Shown in pieces: positions 19,219 to 29,278 of a stretch of 64,000 bases of DNA; positions within the stretch are counted from its first letter, which is position 1, and every line of letters starts with the position of its first letter. The notes below the pieces were generated by a model. The model saw nothing but the letters and a program-made list of their open reading frames with translations. It was not told the origin of the DNA and ran no database searches. A program made the translations under genes and the position numbers. The DNA lies in contig NZ_WBJS01000012.1 of the NCBI RefSeq assembly GCF_009296265.1, forward strand, positions 1 to 64,000. The letters are read 5' to 3'. This stretch comes from Thioclava sp. JE_KL1 (GTDB taxonomy: Bacteria > Pseudomonadota > Alphaproteobacteria > Rhodobacterales > Rhodobacteraceae).

Positions 19219-22200
19219 ATGGCATCTTATCAGGTTCGACAGCGCGATCCGCTTTTCGATCAGGACACGCAAGCCGTTCTGGAACGGCGTGGCAAGGAAT
19301 TGGTGGGGGGGCTGCTGGTCGTCTTCGGCCTGCTCGCCGCGATGATGCTTTTCTCCTATCACCCCGAAGATCCAAGCTGGATGGCGTCCTCGGATGAGCC
19401 GGTGCAGAACTGGTTGGGCCGGATCGGCGCCGGGATCGCTTCGCCTCTCTTCGTGATCGTCGGGCACGGCGCGTGGCTGCTGCCCGCGGCGCTGGTGGCC
19501 TGGGGGCTGCGCATGATCACCCATCGCGGCGAAGAACGCCTCGTGTCGCGGATGATCTTCTTCCCGATCGCCGTGGCCGTCGCCGCCGTTTACGCGGCGC
19601 TTCTGGTGCCGGGCGACCAATGGGGGCAGGCCTTCGGCCTCGGCGGGCATTTCGGCGACATGATCGCGGGCGCGATGCTGGGGATCGTTCCGATCTCGGG
19701 CGTGGTTGGGCTGAAGCTTCTGTCGTTGGTCCTCGCCGCGGCGATGCTGGCCATGGCGACCTTCGTTCTCGGCTTCACCAAGCCCGAGCTGCAGGCGATC
19801 ACGCGCTTCATGTGGCTGGGCACGGTCGCGATCTATGTCGGCGCGATGAACATTCTGGGCCGTGGGGCATCGGCCTCGGTCACGGGGGCTCGCTCGGCGG
19901 CAGAGCGGGCGCGTCAGCGTCGCGCCGAAGCAGCCGAACGCGCCGCAGAGCTGGCGGCCTGGGAAGAGCAGCAGGCCTATGCCGCGCATGACTGGGCGCC
20001 CGAGGTCGAAGCGGCCCCGGCGGCACGCCCGTCCTTCCTGTCGCGGATCCGTCGCCCGGTGGAACCCGATTACGATCCCTATGATGCCTCGCCCGAACTG
20101 TTCGAGACCGAGCCCTATTGGGACGACCAGCCGCAGCCCGCAGCGCCGACCGAGGACCGCATTCGCGCCCGGATCAGCCAGGCGGTGCAGAACCGCAAGT
20201 CGGCGCCGATCGTGACCGATTACGCGCCCGAACCCGAGGCTCCGCTGCATCATGACATGCCCGAGACCTTCGCCGACCCCGAGCCGGAGGCGCCGCGTCC
20301 GTCTGCCTCGGTGCTGGCCGCCGTCGCCAAGCGCCTCGCGCGCGCGCCGCGTCAGCCGCAGGTCGTGCATCAGGAGCCGCCGCTGCGGGCCGAGCCGCAA
20401 CTGCGCGCCGAGCCGCCGCTCAAGGCCAAACCGCGGTTCATGCCGGGCTTCGGCGCGCCTGCCGCTGCCGCCGAGCATGCGCCCGAAATGGCCTATGCCG
20501 GTGCCGACGAGCCGCAGATGACGGCGGCTGAGCAGGTCGCGCAGGGTTATGACTACGCGGACGACGACAGCCGCGACTGGACCCATCCGGATTACGAAGG
20601 CTTCGAGGCCGATCCACGCGACATGCGTACCGAGCATTTCTACGCGGGCGAGCCGCACTCCTTCGACGAGTCGGGCGCTGCACAATGGATCGAGGAAGAC
20701 GTGGTGCCGGAGATCCCGGCGTCTGCGCGCGGTCTCGACCGTCAGGTGATCAAGCAGCCCGAGCCGAAGCGCGTCGTGCAGCCTGCGGCGAAACCCGCAG
20801 CCCCCTCGCGTCGTGCGATCGAAGAGGCGCAGCCGAAGATGGCTTTCGAGAAGCCGAAAACCGCGCCCTTCGAGATGCCGCCGCTGTCGCTGCTGACCAA
20901 CCCCACGACGATCCAGCGCCACCAGCTTTCCGACGAGGCGCTGGAGGAGAACGCGCGGATGCTCGAAACCGTGCTCGACGATTACGGCGTGAAGGGCGAG
21001 ATCGTCTCGGTCCGCCCCGGCCCCGTCGTCACGATGTATGAACTCGAGCCCGCTCCGGGTCTGAAAGCCAGCCGCGTGATCGGTCTGGCCGACGATATCG
21101 CCCGCTCGATGTCGGCGCTGTCGGCACGTGTCTCGACCGTGCCGGGCCGTTCGGTGATCGGCATCGAACTGCCCAACGACCACCGCGAGAAGGTCGTGCT
21201 GCGCGAGATCCTCTCGGCGCGCGATTTCGACGACAAGAACATCAAGCTGCCGCTGGCTCTGGGCAAGACCATCGGCGGCGAGCCGATCGTGACCAACCTT
21301 GCCAAGATGCCCCACCTGCTGATCGCAGGGACGACCGGCTCGGGTAAGTCGGTGGCAATCAACACGATGATCCTGTCGCTGCTCTACCGTCTGACGCCGG
21401 AAGAGTGCCGCCTGATCATGATCGACCCGAAGATGCTCGAACTCTCCGTCTATGACGGCATTCCGCATCTGCTGTCGCCGGTTGTGACCGACCCGAAGAA
21501 GGCGGTCGTCGCCCTGAAATGGGTCGTCTCGGAGATGGAAGAGCGCTATCGCAAAATGTCCAAGATGGGCGTGCGGAATATCGAGGGCTACAACGGGCGC
21601 GTGAAGGAAAGCCTCGACAAGGGCGAGATGTTCAAGCGCACCGTGCAGACCGGCTTCGACGAGGAAACCGGCGAGCCGATCTTCGAGACGGATGAATTCC
21701 AGCCCGAGCCTTTCCCCTATATCGTCGTCATCGTCGACGAGATGGCCGACCTGATGATGGTCGCGGGCAAGGAGATCGAGGCCTGCATCCAGCGTCTGGC
21801 GCAGATGGCGCGGGCTTCGGGCATCCACCTGATCATGGCCACGCAGCGCCCCTCGGTCGATGTCATCACCGGCACGATCAAGGCGAACTTCCCGACCCGG
21901 ATCTCCTTCCAGGTGACGTCGAAGATCGACAGCCGCACTATTCTGGGCGAGCAGGGCGCCGAGCAGCTTCTGGGCATGGGCGACATGCTCTACATGGCGG
22001 GGGGCGGCAAGATCACCCGTTGCCACGGGCCGTTCGTGTCCGACGAGGAAGTCGAGGAAATCGTCAACCACCTCAAGAGCTTCGGTCCGCCGGAATACAT
22101 GTCGGGCGTGGTCGAAGGCCCCGATGACGACACGGCGAGCGATATCGATGCGGTGCTCGGCCTCAACACCGGCGGCAATACCGGCGGCGAGGATGCGCTC

Positions 22201-22383
22201 TACGATCAGGCGGTGGGCATCGTGATAAAGGATCGCAAATGCTCGACCTCCTACATCCAGCGCAAGCTGGGCATCGGCTATAACAAGGCCGCGCGCCTCG
22301 TGGAGCAGATGGAAGATCAGGGCATCGTGTCCTCGGCCAACCATGTCGGTAAGCGCGAAATCCTCGTGCCCGAGCAGCAGTAA
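19219..22383 (+). CDS. ftsK: FtsK/SpoIIIE DNA translocase
   Basis: FtsK is anchored at the division septum and pumps DNA to finish chromosome segregation. The 1054-residue protein has four hydrophobic N-terminal segments (about 30-210), a long Pro/Glu/Ala-rich linker (about 230-560), and the motor: Walker [15 protein letters not shown] (about 705), Walker [15 protein letters not shown] (about 838), and the gamma winged-helix domain beginning [20 protein letters not shown] (about 1012) that reads KOPS-type DNA signals. Length is normal for alphaproteobacteria. It follows dapC closely and ends before a terminator-like hairpin. Confidence 0.97.
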   Translation: MASYQVRQRDPLFDQDTQAVLERRGKELVGGLLVVFGLLAAMMLFSYHPEDPSWMASSDEPVQNWLGRIGAGIASPLFVIVGHGAWLLPAALVAWGLRMITHRGEERLVSRMIFFPIAVAVAAVYAALLVPGDQWGQAFGLGGHFGDMIAGAMLGIVPISGVVGLKLLSLVLAAAMLAMATFVLGFTKPELQAITRFMWLGTVAIYVGAMNILGRGASASVTGARSAAERARQRRAEAAERAAELAAWEEQQAYAAHDWAPEVEAAPAARPSFLSRIRRPVEPDYDPYDASPELFETEPYWDDQPQPAAPTEDRIRARISQAVQNRKSAPIVTDYAPEPEAPLHHDMPETFADPEPEAPRPSASVLAAVAKRLARAPRQPQVVHQEPPLRAEPQLRAEPPLKAKPRFMPGFGAPAAAAEHAPEMAYAGADEPQMTAAEQVAQGYDYADDDSRDWTHPDYEGFEADPRDMRTEHFYAGEPHSFDESGAAQWIEEDVVPEIPASARGLDRQVIKQPEPKRVVQPAAKPAAPSRRAIEEAQPKMAFEKPKTAPFEMPPLSLLTNPTTIQRHQLSDEALEENARMLETVLDDYGVKGEIVSVRPGPVVTMYELEPAPGLKASRVIGLADDIARSMSALSARVSTVPGRSVIGIELPNDHREKVVLREILSARDFDDKNIKLPLALGKTIGGEPIVTNLAKMPHLLIAGTTGSGKSVAINTMILSLLYRLTPEECRLIMIDPKMLELSVYDGIPHLLSPVVTDPKKAVVALKWVVSEMEERYRKMSKMGVRNIEGYNGRVKESLDKGEMFKRTVQTGFDEETGEPIFETDEFQPEPFPYIVVIVDEMADLMMVAGKEIEACIQRLAQMARASGIHLIMATQRPSVDVITGTIKANFPTRISFQVTSKIDSRTILGEQGAEQLLGMGDMLYMAGGGKITRCHGPFVSDEEVEEIVNHLKSFGPPEYMSGVVEGPDDDTASDIDAVLGLNTGGNTGGEDALYDQAVGIVIKDRKCSTSYIQRKLGIGYNKAARLVEQMEDQGIVSSANHVGKREILVPEQQ

Positions 22384-22407
22384 GCCGGTCACAATCAGAA
22401 ATGCGAC

Positions 22408-22436
22408 GCGCCCCGGGGGAGAACTCGGGGTGCTTT
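22408..22436 (+). terminator. Probable terminator of ftsK
   Basis: The stem GCGCCCCG / CGGGGTGC (one G-T pair) with a 10-nt loop is followed by TTTGCGTTTC, 24 nt after ftsK. The rest of the gap to lolA (22437-22605) shows no other clear element. Confidence 0.6.
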
Positions 22437-22605
22437 GCGTTTCAGGGGCCCTTACTCGGGATGACCGCCGGGCGCCGTGATCCGATACGGGGGCGCTGTT
22501 ATTGAATGACATCCCCTGTTAGGCGCAAATGCGCTCAAGACGGACCCGCAGCGCGATTGGCGCGTTACGGCGGGACTTCCGCTTTCGCAAGGAGTGCCTA
22601 AATCT

Positions 22606-23208
22606 ATGGTCATGAAACAGATCCGCATCCTGCTCGCCGCGATCTTCACGCTGGCGCTCACCCTTCCGGCCTCGGCCGGGAAAGTCTCGCTGAATCAGAT
22701 ATCGTCCTATCTGAACTCGCTGACCTCCGCTTCGGCGGATTTCACGCAGGTCAACTCGGACGGGTCGATCTCGACCGGCAAGCTGTTCATCAAGCGGCCC
22801 GGTCGGGCGCGCTTTCAGTACAATAACGACAAGACGTTGGTGCTGGCCTCGGCCAACCGGGTCGCGGTGTTCGATCCCAAATCGAACCAGCCGCCGGAGC
22901 AATATCCGCTGGTGAAGACGCCGCTGAACCTGATCCTCGGGCGAAATATCGATCTGAACCGCAACGGTATGGTCGTGGGCTACACGACGGACGGGCCGAA
23001 GACGATCGTGACCGCGCAGGACCCGCAGCATCCCGAATACGGGAATATTCAGCTGGTCTTCACCGACGGGCCGGTCGAGCTACGCCAGTGGGTGATCACC
23101 AACCAGTCGGGCGAGAAGACCACGACGATCCTGAACAACCTGCAAAAGGGCGGCAACTTCGCCACGTCGATGTTCTCCATCGATCAGGCATTGGCCCAGC
23201 GGCGCTGA
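22606..23208 (+). CDS. lolA: LolA-like outer-membrane lipoprotein carrier
   Basis: LolA is the periplasmic chaperone that takes lipoproteins from LolCDE to the outer membrane. The 200-residue product has a Sec signal (about residues 3-25, MKQIRILLAAIFTLALTLPASAG), then LNQISSYLNSLTSASADFTQ and GKLFIKRPGRARFQY, both typical of LolA. AAGGAG at 22589-22594 fits the ATG at 22606 best (MVMKQ), though 22612 is also possible. ftsK-lolA is a common neighbour pair. No LolB gene is seen. Confidence 0.88.
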   Translation: MVMKQIRILLAAIFTLALTLPASAGKVSLNQISSYLNSLTSASADFTQVNSDGSISTGKLFIKRPGRARFQYNNDKTLVLASANRVAVFDPKSNQPPEQYPLVKTPLNLILGRNIDLNRNGMVVGYTTDGPKTIVTAQDPQHPEYGNIQLVFTDGPVELRQWVITNQSGEKTTTILNNLQKGGNFATSMFSIDQALAQRR

Positions 23209-23212
23209 TTGC

Positions 23213-23791
23213 TCAGCGCCGGCAGGATTGCAGCTGAATCTGATACATCTGCGCGCGGGATGCGACGCGGTTGGCGACGGCGAGAAGCCAGGATTTCGAC
23301 CGGTGTGACCCGCGCGAGTAGCCGCCGCGCCCTTCGTGATAGGCCAGATACTGGTTGCGCGCGTCGGCCTTGGAGATGCCAAGCTTCTTCTGCGTGCCGT
23401 CCATGTACCAACCCATGAAATCGGTGGCGTCGGCGATGCGGTTGCGCCTTGCACCGAAGCGATGGGTGTCTTCGCGATACTCATCCCAGGTGCCGTCCAG
23501 CGCTTGGCTGTAGCCATAGGCGGAGCTTTGACGGCCCAGCGGGATGATCCCGAGCGCGAAGCGTTGCGGCGTCTTCGCATTGCCGTCGAACTTGCTTTCC
23601 TGATGGATCGTGGCCATCTGCACGGCGACCGGCACGCCCCAGCGGGCCTCCGTCCGGCGCATGGCGTTGAAATATTGCGGGCGTTCTTTGATGATCGCGC
23701 AGGCGTCATCAAGATTGCGCGGGGGCTTGGACGGTCCGCCTCCGCAGGCGGCCACCGCAAGCACTACGCCGAGGGCGAGGTATTTCTTCAT
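23213..23791 (-). CDS. Lipoprotein with lytic transglycosylase-like (SLT) domain
   Basis: The 192-residue product has a lipoprotein signal, MKKYLALGVVLAVAACGGG, with Cys16 as the lipidation site. The mature part has a goose-lysozyme/SLT-type fold: IHQESKFDGNA carries the catalytic Glu, and AYGYSQALDGTWDEYRE matches the second SLT motif. It probably cleaves peptidoglycan glycan strands from a membrane anchor in the periplasm. It is convergent with lolA, only 4 nt apart. The specific transglycosylase subfamily cannot be assigned by eye. Confidence 0.85.
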   Translation of the reverse strand: MKKYLALGVVLAVAACGGGPSKPPRNLDDACAIIKERPQYFNAMRRTEARWGVPVAVQMATIHQESKFDGNAKTPQRFALGIIPLGRQSSAYGYSQALDGTWDEYREDTHRFGARRNRIADATDFMGWYMDGTQKKLGISKADARNQYLAYHEGRGGYSRGSHRSKSWLLAVANRVASRAQMYQIQLQSCRR

Positions 23792-23934
23792 AGCTGCTCT
23801 TCTTTGCTCTGACGGCCTTGTTTTTTGTCAGTCTATGCGTAATTGGCCCGTTCGAAAACCGGGAAACGCACAGGATCAGCGGACTGTCGCGACGAATCGG
23901 ACAATCTGTTTCCGGCGGAAATGAGGCGAAAACG

Positions 23935-23963
23935 TGGACCTGAGCGGTTTCACGATTTAGAAT
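23935..23963 (+). promoter_or_regulatory. Possible hspQ promoter
   Basis: TGGACC and TAGAAT are spaced by exactly 17 nt, giving a start of transcription near 23970. That would leave a leader of only about 12 nt before the ATG at 23982. The -35 box is weak, and I did not find a convincing heat-shock sigma-32 type promoter instead. Confidence 0.35.
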
Positions 23964-23981
23964 TAAGGTATGAGGATAGAT

Positions 23982-24308
23982 ATGCATACCACGCACGCGA
24001 AATATCACATCGGCCAAGTGGTGCGGCATCGCAACCACCCGTTCCGCGGGGTGGTGTTCGATGTCGATGCGATCTTCTCCAACTCGCAGGAATGGTATGA
24101 CGCGATCCCCGAGGAGTCGCGCCCGTCCAAGGACCAGCCCTATTACCACCTGCTCGCAGAGAACGACGAAAGCTATTACGTGGCCTATGTGTCCGAGCAG
24201 AACCTCGTTGCGGATTTCTCCGGCGAGCCGGTAAGCCATCCCGATCTCGAGGATCTCTTCGGCGAATTCGGCAACGGCTCCTACCGGCTGCAATTCCAAC
24301 TGAACTGA
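23982..24308 (+). CDS. hspQ: Heat shock protein HspQ
   Basis: HspQ binds hemimethylated DNA and, in enterobacteria, is a specificity-enhancing factor for Lon; it is heat-induced there. The 108-residue product matches over its whole length: HIGQVVRHRNHPFRGVVFDVDA at the N-terminus, PYYHLLAENDESYYVAYVSEQNL in the middle and a C-terminal Y-R-L-Q-F-Q-L-N. I prefer the ATG at 23982 because GAGGA sits 5 nt before it; the ATG at 23970 (four codons longer) has the AAGG site too close and may lie before the mRNA start. Confidence 0.9.
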   Translation: MHTTHAKYHIGQVVRHRNHPFRGVVFDVDAIFSNSQEWYDAIPEESRPSKDQPYYHLLAENDESYYVAYVSEQNLVADFSGEPVSHPDLEDLFGEFGNGSYRLQFQLN

Positions 24309-24351
24309 ACCGCGCCGGGCATGTCGCAAGGGCGCGGGTCGGGCAGGGGCC

Positions 24352-24867
24352 CTATCCCGCCTGTCGCATCTCGATCGGGTCTAGCGGCATGCGGAAGGCG
24401 AGCAGATTGCGCCCCTCCTCGCGGTGGTATCCCAGATCGGTCGCAAGATCGCGGATCAGGAACCAGCCGAAGCCACCTTCGGGCAGGCTGGTCGGGTCGG
24501 GCCGCTCCGGGTCGCGGTCTTCCAGATCGAGGCAGGCAGGAGGCAGCGCGACCCCATCGTCGCTGACCGAGCAGGTGAGCCCCTTACCGTCGCGCGCGAT
24601 GGAGAGCGAGATCGTGCCTTTGCCGCTATCGCCGTAGCCATGCTCGACGATGTTGTTGAGGATTTCCGCGAGAATCAATTCGAGCGTCCCGGCCTCTTCC
24701 TCGGTCATCAGACGGATGAAACGCGCCACGGCGGCCCGCAGCGCGTCGCGCACCGCGATCGGTGTCGCCGCGAAGCTGAGGTTGAAGACCCGCACTTCCG
24801 TCTGCTGCGGGTGCGGGGTTGGGCGCGGGGTGCTGGGGGGTGATTTCGGTCTCACACGCTTACGCAT
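24352..24867 (-). CDS. RsbW-like serine kinase / anti-sigma-type ATPase
   Basis: The 171-residue protein has a GHKL-type ATPase domain: the N-box ELILAEILNNIVEHGYG (about residue 63) and the G-box region CSVSDDGVALPP, then EGGFGWFLIRDLATDLGY. Such kinases bind and phosphorylate STAS-domain proteins in partner-switching circuits. The first 25 residues are basic and Pro-rich. Its start overlaps the 3' end of the STAS gene by 8 nt, so the two are coupled. No sigma factor, phosphatase or response regulator is adjacent, so the output is unknown. Confidence 0.87.
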   Translation of the reverse strand: MRKRVRPKSPPSTPRPTPHPQQTEVRVFNLSFAATPIAVRDALRAAVARFIRLMTEEEAGTLELILAEILNNIVEHGYGDSGKGTISLSIARDGKGLTCSVSDDGVALPPACLDLEDRDPERPDPTSLPEGGFGWFLIRDLATDLGYHREEGRNLLAFRMPLDPIEMRQAG

Positions 24868-25204
24868 ATTTCCGGCCCTCCCCCAGCGCGGCTTCGATGT
24901 CGGCGTGGATTGGCAGCACCGAATCCATACGGGTCAGGCGAAAAACCTTCGCGACATTCGGCGTCAGCCCGCAAAGCTCCAGCTGTCGGTTTGGCGCGAG
25001 CGATTTCATCACCGCCACCACCGCGCCGAGGCCCGAACTGTCGAGAAACTCCACCTTCGAGAGGTCCAGCAGCACCCGCGCCGCCGGTTGCACGGTGACA
25101 TCGCGCATTCTTTCCTTGAACCGGATCGCGATGGCCGCATCCAGCCGCGCCTCGGCCAGATGGACGACAAGCGCGCCTTCCAGCGCTTCGGCAGTGAGGT
25201 TCAT
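24860..25204 (-). CDS. STAS-domain anti-sigma factor antagonist
   Basis: The 114-residue product is a single STAS domain. The phosphorylatable serine motif is VEFLDSSGLGAVVAVMK (about residues 51-67), the standard site of SpoIIAA/RsbV-type proteins. It begins MNLTAEALEGALVVHLAEARLD. It is the first gene of a two-gene unit with the overlapping kinase gene and is divergent from the thiolase gene. It should bind the kinase when dephosphorylated; the regulated target is not encoded nearby. Confidence 0.88.
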   Translation of the reverse strand: MNLTAEALEGALVVHLAEARLDAAIAIRFKERMRDVTVQPAARVLLDLSKVEFLDSSGLGAVVAVMKSLAPNRQLELCGLTPNVAKVFRLTRMDSVLPIHADIEAALGEGRKYA

Positions 25205-25291
25205 GTCCGACTCCCACGGTTGATCTGACGGGAAGGCTAGACGGCAATGCTTACCATTCGGTATCCGTGGGACAGAATTTTGGAGGATATC

Positions 25292-26470
25292 ATGGAAAAC
25301 GTGGTGATCGTCGGAGCGTCGCGCACGCCGATGGGCGGAATGCAGGGCGTGTTTGCAGCTGTGCCTGCGTCGGAACTGGGTGGGGCCGCCATCAAGGCGG
25401 CGATGGACGGTGCAGGCGTCGCGCCTGCGCGGATCGAGGAAGTTCTGATGGGCTGCGTGCTGCCCGCAGGTCAGGGGCAGGCGCCCGCACGACAGGCAGG
25501 CTTCGCGGCGGGGCTTGGCGAAGAGGTGCCCGCGACGACGCTGAACAAGATGTGCGGCTCGGGCATGAAAGCGGCGATGGTGGCCTATGACCAGATCGCG
25601 CTCGGCCAGACCGGGGTGATGGTCGCGGGCGGGATGGAGAGCATGACCAACGCGCCCTACATGCTGCCGAAGATGCGCGCAGGGGCACGGCTCGGCCATG
25701 CTCAGGCGCTCGATCACATGTTCCTCGACGGGCTGGAGGATGCCTATGACAAGGGGCGTCTCATGGGCACCTTTGCCGAGGATTGTGCGCAGGCGTTCCA
25801 GTTCACGCGTGAGGCGCAGGACGATTACGCGATGGCGTCGCTGAACCGGGCCGTTGCAGCGGAGAAATCCGGGGCCTTCGCCGACGAGATCGCGCCGGTG
25901 ACCGTGAAAACCCGCAAGGGCGAGACCGTGGTCGCGATCGACGAGCAGCCGGGCAATGCGCGCCCCGACAAGATCCCGCATCTCAAGCCCGCCTTCCGCA
26001 AGGACGGCACGGTGACGGCGGCGAATTCGTCCTCGATCTCGGACGGGGCGGCTGCGCTGGTGCTGGCCTCGGAGGCTGCGGCGAAGGCCGAGGGCCTGCC
26101 GATCCGCGCCCGCATTCTGGGCCATGCGAGCCATGCGCAGGCGCCCGCCGATTTCCCGACGGCGCCGGTTCCGGCGGCGGAGAAGCTGCTGAAGAAGCTC
26201 GGCTGGACGGTCGATGACGTCGATCTGTGGGAGGTCAACGAGGCCTTCGCGGTCGTGCCGATGGCCTTCATGCATAAGCTGGGCATTTCGCATGACAAGG
26301 TGAATGTGAATGGCGGCGCCTGTGCGCTTGGCCATCCGATCGGGGCGTCGGGCGCGCGGATCATCGTGACGCTGCTCAATGCGCTGGAAAAGGCCGATCT
26401 CAAGCGCGGCGTGGCCGCGATCTGTATCGGTGGGGGCGAGGGCACGGCCATCGCGATCGAACGGGTATGA
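25292..26470 (+). CDS. Thiolase (acetyl-CoA C-acyltransferase family)
   Basis: A thiolase of 392 residues that condenses or cleaves acyl-CoA with acetyl-CoA. The nucleophilic Cys is in NKMCGSGMKAAM (about residue 88), followed by GGMESMTNAPYM; the His motif is VNVNGGACALGHPIGASGAR (about 340) and the second Cys is in AICIGGGEGTA (about 377). It could serve polyhydroxybutyrate synthesis, the ethylmalonyl-CoA pathway or beta-oxidation; sequence alone does not decide. TGGAGG precedes the ATG. It overlaps msrC by 4 nt (ATGA). Confidence 0.9.
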   Translation: MENVVIVGASRTPMGGMQGVFAAVPASELGGAAIKAAMDGAGVAPARIEEVLMGCVLPAGQGQAPARQAGFAAGLGEEVPATTLNKMCGSGMKAAMVAYDQIALGQTGVMVAGGMESMTNAPYMLPKMRAGARLGHAQALDHMFLDGLEDAYDKGRLMGTFAEDCAQAFQFTREAQDDYAMASLNRAVAAEKSGAFADEIAPVTVKTRKGETVVAIDEQPGNARPDKIPHLKPAFRKDGTVTAANSSSISDGAAALVLASEAAAKAEGLPIRARILGHASHAQAPADFPTAPVPAAEKLLKKLGWTVDDVDLWEVNEAFAVVPMAFMHKLGISHDKVNVNGGACALGHPIGASGARIIVTLLNALEKADLKRGVAAICIGGGEGTAIAIERV

Positions 26471-26919
26471 GCGTGGATTACGACGATCTGGCGAAACGCA
26501 TCGCCGCGCTGACCGAAGGCGAGACCGACGAGGTCGCGTTGATGGCGACGCTGGCCTGCGAAATCCATCATGCGGATGACCGCTTCGACTGGACCGGGTT
26601 CTACCGGGTCACCGAGCCGGAACTGCTGAAGATCGGCCCCTATCAGGGCGGGCATGGTTGCCTCGTGATCCCGTTTTCGCGCGGGGTCTGCGGGGCGGCG
26701 GCGCGCGAGGGGGCGACGCAGCTCGTGCCCGATGTCGAGGCCTTCCCGGGCCATATCGCCTGCGCAAGTTCCACCCGCTCGGAACTGGTGATCCCGGTCC
26801 ATGCAAAGCGCGGTGTCATCGCGGTGCTCGATATCGACAGCGACCAGCCCGATGCCTTCACCGAAGAGGATGCCGCGGCTCTGGAAGCGATTCTGAAAGA
26901 CGTGTTCGGACATTTGTGA
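26467..26919 (+). CDS. msrC: Free methionine-(R)-sulfoxide reductase (GAF domain)
   Basis: fRMsr reduces free L-methionine-(R)-sulfoxide with thioredoxin. The 150-residue GAF protein keeps the three family cysteines: GGHGCLVIPF, SRGVCGAAAREG and PGHIACASSTRSE, together with the closing AVLDIDSDQPDAF segment. This matches E. coli YebR closely in layout and length. It is translationally coupled to the thiolase by an ATGA overlap, though the functions seem unrelated. A GFA gene follows after 7 nt. Confidence 0.9.
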   Translation: MSVDYDDLAKRIAALTEGETDEVALMATLACEIHHADDRFDWTGFYRVTEPELLKIGPYQGGHGCLVIPFSRGVCGAAAREGATQLVPDVEAFPGHIACASSTRSELVIPVHAKRGVIAVLDIDSDQPDAFTEEDAAALEAILKDVFGHL

Positions 26920-26926
26920 GGAAGCC

Positions 26927-27307
26927 ATGAAACATACCGGCGGGTGCCTCTGCGGGGCGGTCAGCTACGAGGTCGAGGGCGACATGCGGCCTGTGGTGGC
27001 CTGCCATTGCAGCCAATGCCGCAAGACCTCCGGCCATGTCTGGGCCTCCTCGCAGATCGATGACCATCAGCTTGTGCTGATCAACCGCGACGGGCTGCGC
27101 TGGTATCGCTCCTCCGAGACGGCGGAGCGGGGCTTTTGCGCGGTCTGCGGCAGCTCCCTGTTCTGGCGGCTGGACGGGGAGGGGCGCATCTCGATCGCGG
27201 CGGGCACGCTCAACCTGCCGACGGGGCTTTCGATGGCGGAGCATATCTTCGTGGCCGATAAGGGCGATTACTACGAAATCGAGCCGGGGCCGCCGCAATC
27301 GCCCTGA
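26927..27307 (+). CDS. GFA/CENP-V domain zinc protein
   Basis: A 126-residue protein of the GFA (glutathione-dependent formaldehyde-activating enzyme) / CENP-V family. The zinc cysteines are visible: GGCLCGAV near the start, ACHCSQCRKTSG (about 28-36) and FCAVCGSSLFW (about 74). Most family members have no proven enzymatic role, and formaldehyde activation should not be assumed. It is 7 nt after msrC and probably cotranscribed. Confidence 0.85.
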   Translation: MKHTGGCLCGAVSYEVEGDMRPVVACHCSQCRKTSGHVWASSQIDDHQLVLINRDGLRWYRSSETAERGFCAVCGSSLFWRLDGEGRISIAAGTLNLPTGLSMAEHIFVADKGDYYEIEPGPPQSP

Positions 27308-27346
27308 GGCTTGACCCGACAGGCGGCGCAGTGCATCTCGCAGCGC

Positions 27347-27994
27347 ATGAGTTACGTCTATGACCCGCCACAGGATGCCCCGCGCATCCTTCATGCCGAT
27401 CACGAAATTCTCGTGGTCGACAAGCAGGCGGGGTTGCTGTCCGTGCCGGGCAAAGGGCCGGACAAGGCGGATTGCCTGATTGCGCGGCTGCGTGCGCTTC
27501 ACCCCGAGGTGCTGCTGGTTCACCGGCTCGATACCGATACCTCGGGCGTGATGGTCTTCGCGCTGACGCCCCACGCGCAGCGCCATCTCGGTCTGCAATT
27601 CGAGAAACGCCAGACCAAGAAAGCCTATCAGGCGCGGCTCTGGGGTGAGCTGGCCGAGAAGGAAGGCCGGGTCGATCTGCCGCTGTGTGTCGATTGGCCG
27701 AACCGCCCGCGCCAGCATGTCGATCATGAGAACGGCCGCCCCGCGCAGACTGACTGGCGGGTGATGCGCCATGAGGACGGCACGACGCGGGTGCGGCTGA
27801 TGCCGATCACGGGGCGCAGCCACCAGCTGCGGGTGCATATGGCCGAGCTGGGCCACCCGATCCTTGGCGATCCGCTTTATGCCGAAGGCCCGGCGCAGGC
27901 GTTCGAGCGCCTGATGCTCCATGCCGAGACCCTGCGCTTTCGGCATCCAGATGGCGGCATGCATATGACCTTCACCGCGCCCGTTCCGTTCTGA
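27347..27994 (+). CDS. rluA: RluA-family pseudouridine synthase
   Basis: The 215-residue protein has the catalytic motif [14 protein letters not shown] (about residue 59) with the nucleophilic Asp, [16 protein letters not shown] near the N-terminus, and [21 protein letters not shown] near the C-terminus. The short length without an S4 domain matches E. coli RluA, which modifies 23S rRNA U746 and tRNA U32; exact targets are inferred. [12 protein letters not shown] is the start chosen; an upstream TTG is possible but lacks a good ribosome site. Confidence 0.85.
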   Translation: MSYVYDPPQDAPRILHADHEILVVDKQAGLLSVPGKGPDKADCLIARLRALHPEVLLVHRLDTDTSGVMVFALTPHAQRHLGLQFEKRQTKKAYQARLWGELAEKEGRVDLPLCVDWPNRPRQHVDHENGRPAQTDWRVMRHEDGTTRVRLMPITGRSHQLRVHMAELGHPILGDPLYAEGPAQAFERLMLHAETLRFRHPDGGMHMTFTAPVPF

Positions 27995-28070
27995 AACCGA
28001 TACAATCGCAGGTCTTTTCCCCGCCCGCGCGCGCAGGCATACTCCTGCGAGACTTATTGCGGAGAGCCCG

Positions 28071-28814
28071 ATGCCCAAACCTTTGCGCCTTGGTGTGAAT
28101 ATCGATCACGTGGCCACCGTGCGGAATGCCCGCGGCGCGGCCTATCCTGACCCGCTGCGCGCCGCGCGTCTGGCCGAGCAGGCCGGGGCCGACGGGATCA
28201 CAGCGCATCTGCGCGAAGACCGCCGCCATATCCGTGACGCGGACATCGACGCGCTGCGCGGCGGGCTCGACATCCCGCTGAATTTCGAGATGGCCGCGAC
28301 GCCCGAGATGCAGGAGATTGCGCTGCGCCATCTGCCCCATGCCTGCTGCATCGTGCCGGAAAAGCGCGAAGAGGTGACGACCGAAGGCGGTCTCGACGTC
28401 GCGGGCGATCTGTCGCGGCTGACCGATTACGTGGGGCCGCTCGTCGAGGCGGGCATCCGCGTGTCGATGTTCATCGGCCACGACCCGGCGCAGATCGAAG
28501 CCTCCGCCAAGATCGGCGCGCAGGTGATCGAGCTGCATACGGGCCATTTCTGCGACATGCATTACGCGGGCGATTTCGCCGCCCGCGATGCCGAGCTGGA
28601 GGCGCTGAAAGCAGGGGCGGCCTATGCCGACAGCCTCGGGCTGGAGGTGCATGCGGGCCACGGTCTTACCTATGAGACGGTCGAGCCGATCGCCGAGATG
28701 AAGCAGATCCGCGAGTTGAACATCGGCCATTTCCTGATCTCAGAGGCGATCTTCGTGGGGCTCGGTCCCGCGATCGTGCATATGCGCAAGCTGATGGATG
28801 CGGCGCGGGGCTGA
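28071..28814 (+). CDS. pdxJ: Pyridoxine 5'-phosphate synthase
   Basis: PdxJ condenses 1-deoxyxylulose-5-phosphate with 3-amino-2-oxopropyl phosphate to form pyridoxine phosphate. The 247-residue TIM-barrel protein has all typical segments: [18 protein letters not shown] at the start, [47 protein letters not shown] and [16 protein letters not shown]. It heads the usual alphaproteobacterial run pdxJ-acpS-lepB-rnc, and acpS follows after 6 nt. Confidence 0.97.
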   Translation: MPKPLRLGVNIDHVATVRNARGAAYPDPLRAARLAEQAGADGITAHLREDRRHIRDADIDALRGGLDIPLNFEMAATPEMQEIALRHLPHACCIVPEKREEVTTEGGLDVAGDLSRLTDYVGPLVEAGIRVSMFIGHDPAQIEASAKIGAQVIELHTGHFCDMHYAGDFAARDAELEALKAGAAYADSLGLEVHAGHGLTYETVEPIAEMKQIRELNIGHFLISEAIFVGLGPAIVHMRKLMDAARG

Positions 28815-28820
28815 GGCGGC

Positions 28821-29222
28821 ATGATCCTCGGCATCGGCACCGATCTCGCGAATATCGAGCGGATCGAGCGCACGCTCGACCGCTTCGGCGACCGCTTCCG
28901 CAATCGCGTCTTCACCGAGACCGAGCAGCGCAAGGCCGAGCGCCGCAAGGATGTGGCGGGCACCTATGCCAAGCGCTGGGCGGCGAAGGAGGCCTGTTCC
29001 AAAGCGCTTGGAACCGGGTTGCGCATGGGCATCGCATGGAAGGATATGGCGGTCACGAATCTGCCAACGGGGCAGCCCGTGATGCAGGTCACGGGCTGGG
29101 CGGCGGACCGGCTTAAGGAAATGACACCAGAGGGTTACGAGGCCGTCATCCATGTGACGCTGACCGATGACCACCCCTGGGCGCAGGCCTTCGTCGTGAT
29201 CGAGGCCCGCAAGCTTTCTTGA
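28821..29222 (+). CDS. acpS: Holo-[acyl-carrier-protein] synthase
   Basis: AcpS transfers phosphopantetheine from CoA to acyl carrier protein. The 133-residue product begins [20 protein letters not shown], in which the GTD motif binds metal, and has the second motif [20 protein letters not shown]. Length is normal. A GAGGC site precedes the ATG. It sits between pdxJ and lepB in conserved order. Confidence 0.95.
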   Translation: MILGIGTDLANIERIERTLDRFGDRFRNRVFTETEQRKAERRKDVAGTYAKRWAAKEACSKALGTGLRMGIAWKDMAVTNLPTGQPVMQVTGWAADRLKEMTPEGYEAVIHVTLTDDHPWAQAFVVIEARKLS

Positions 29223-29278
29223 CTCGGGCGCGAGGCCGCGTATTGAGGCCAAGGAATTTTGAGGCAGGGTAAGAGATA

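Noticed and set aside
17926-22512. A 1528-codon open frame on the minus strand
   Set aside because: It is antisense to dapC and ftsK, both certain genes. No domain, ribosome site or signal was found.
23816-23845. CTTG-type heat-shock sigma factor promoter before hspQ
   Set aside because: The nearest CTTG is followed at the wrong distance by a -10-like box; spacing is about 12 nt instead of 13-15 or more. A sigma-70 type pair nearer to the gene fits better.
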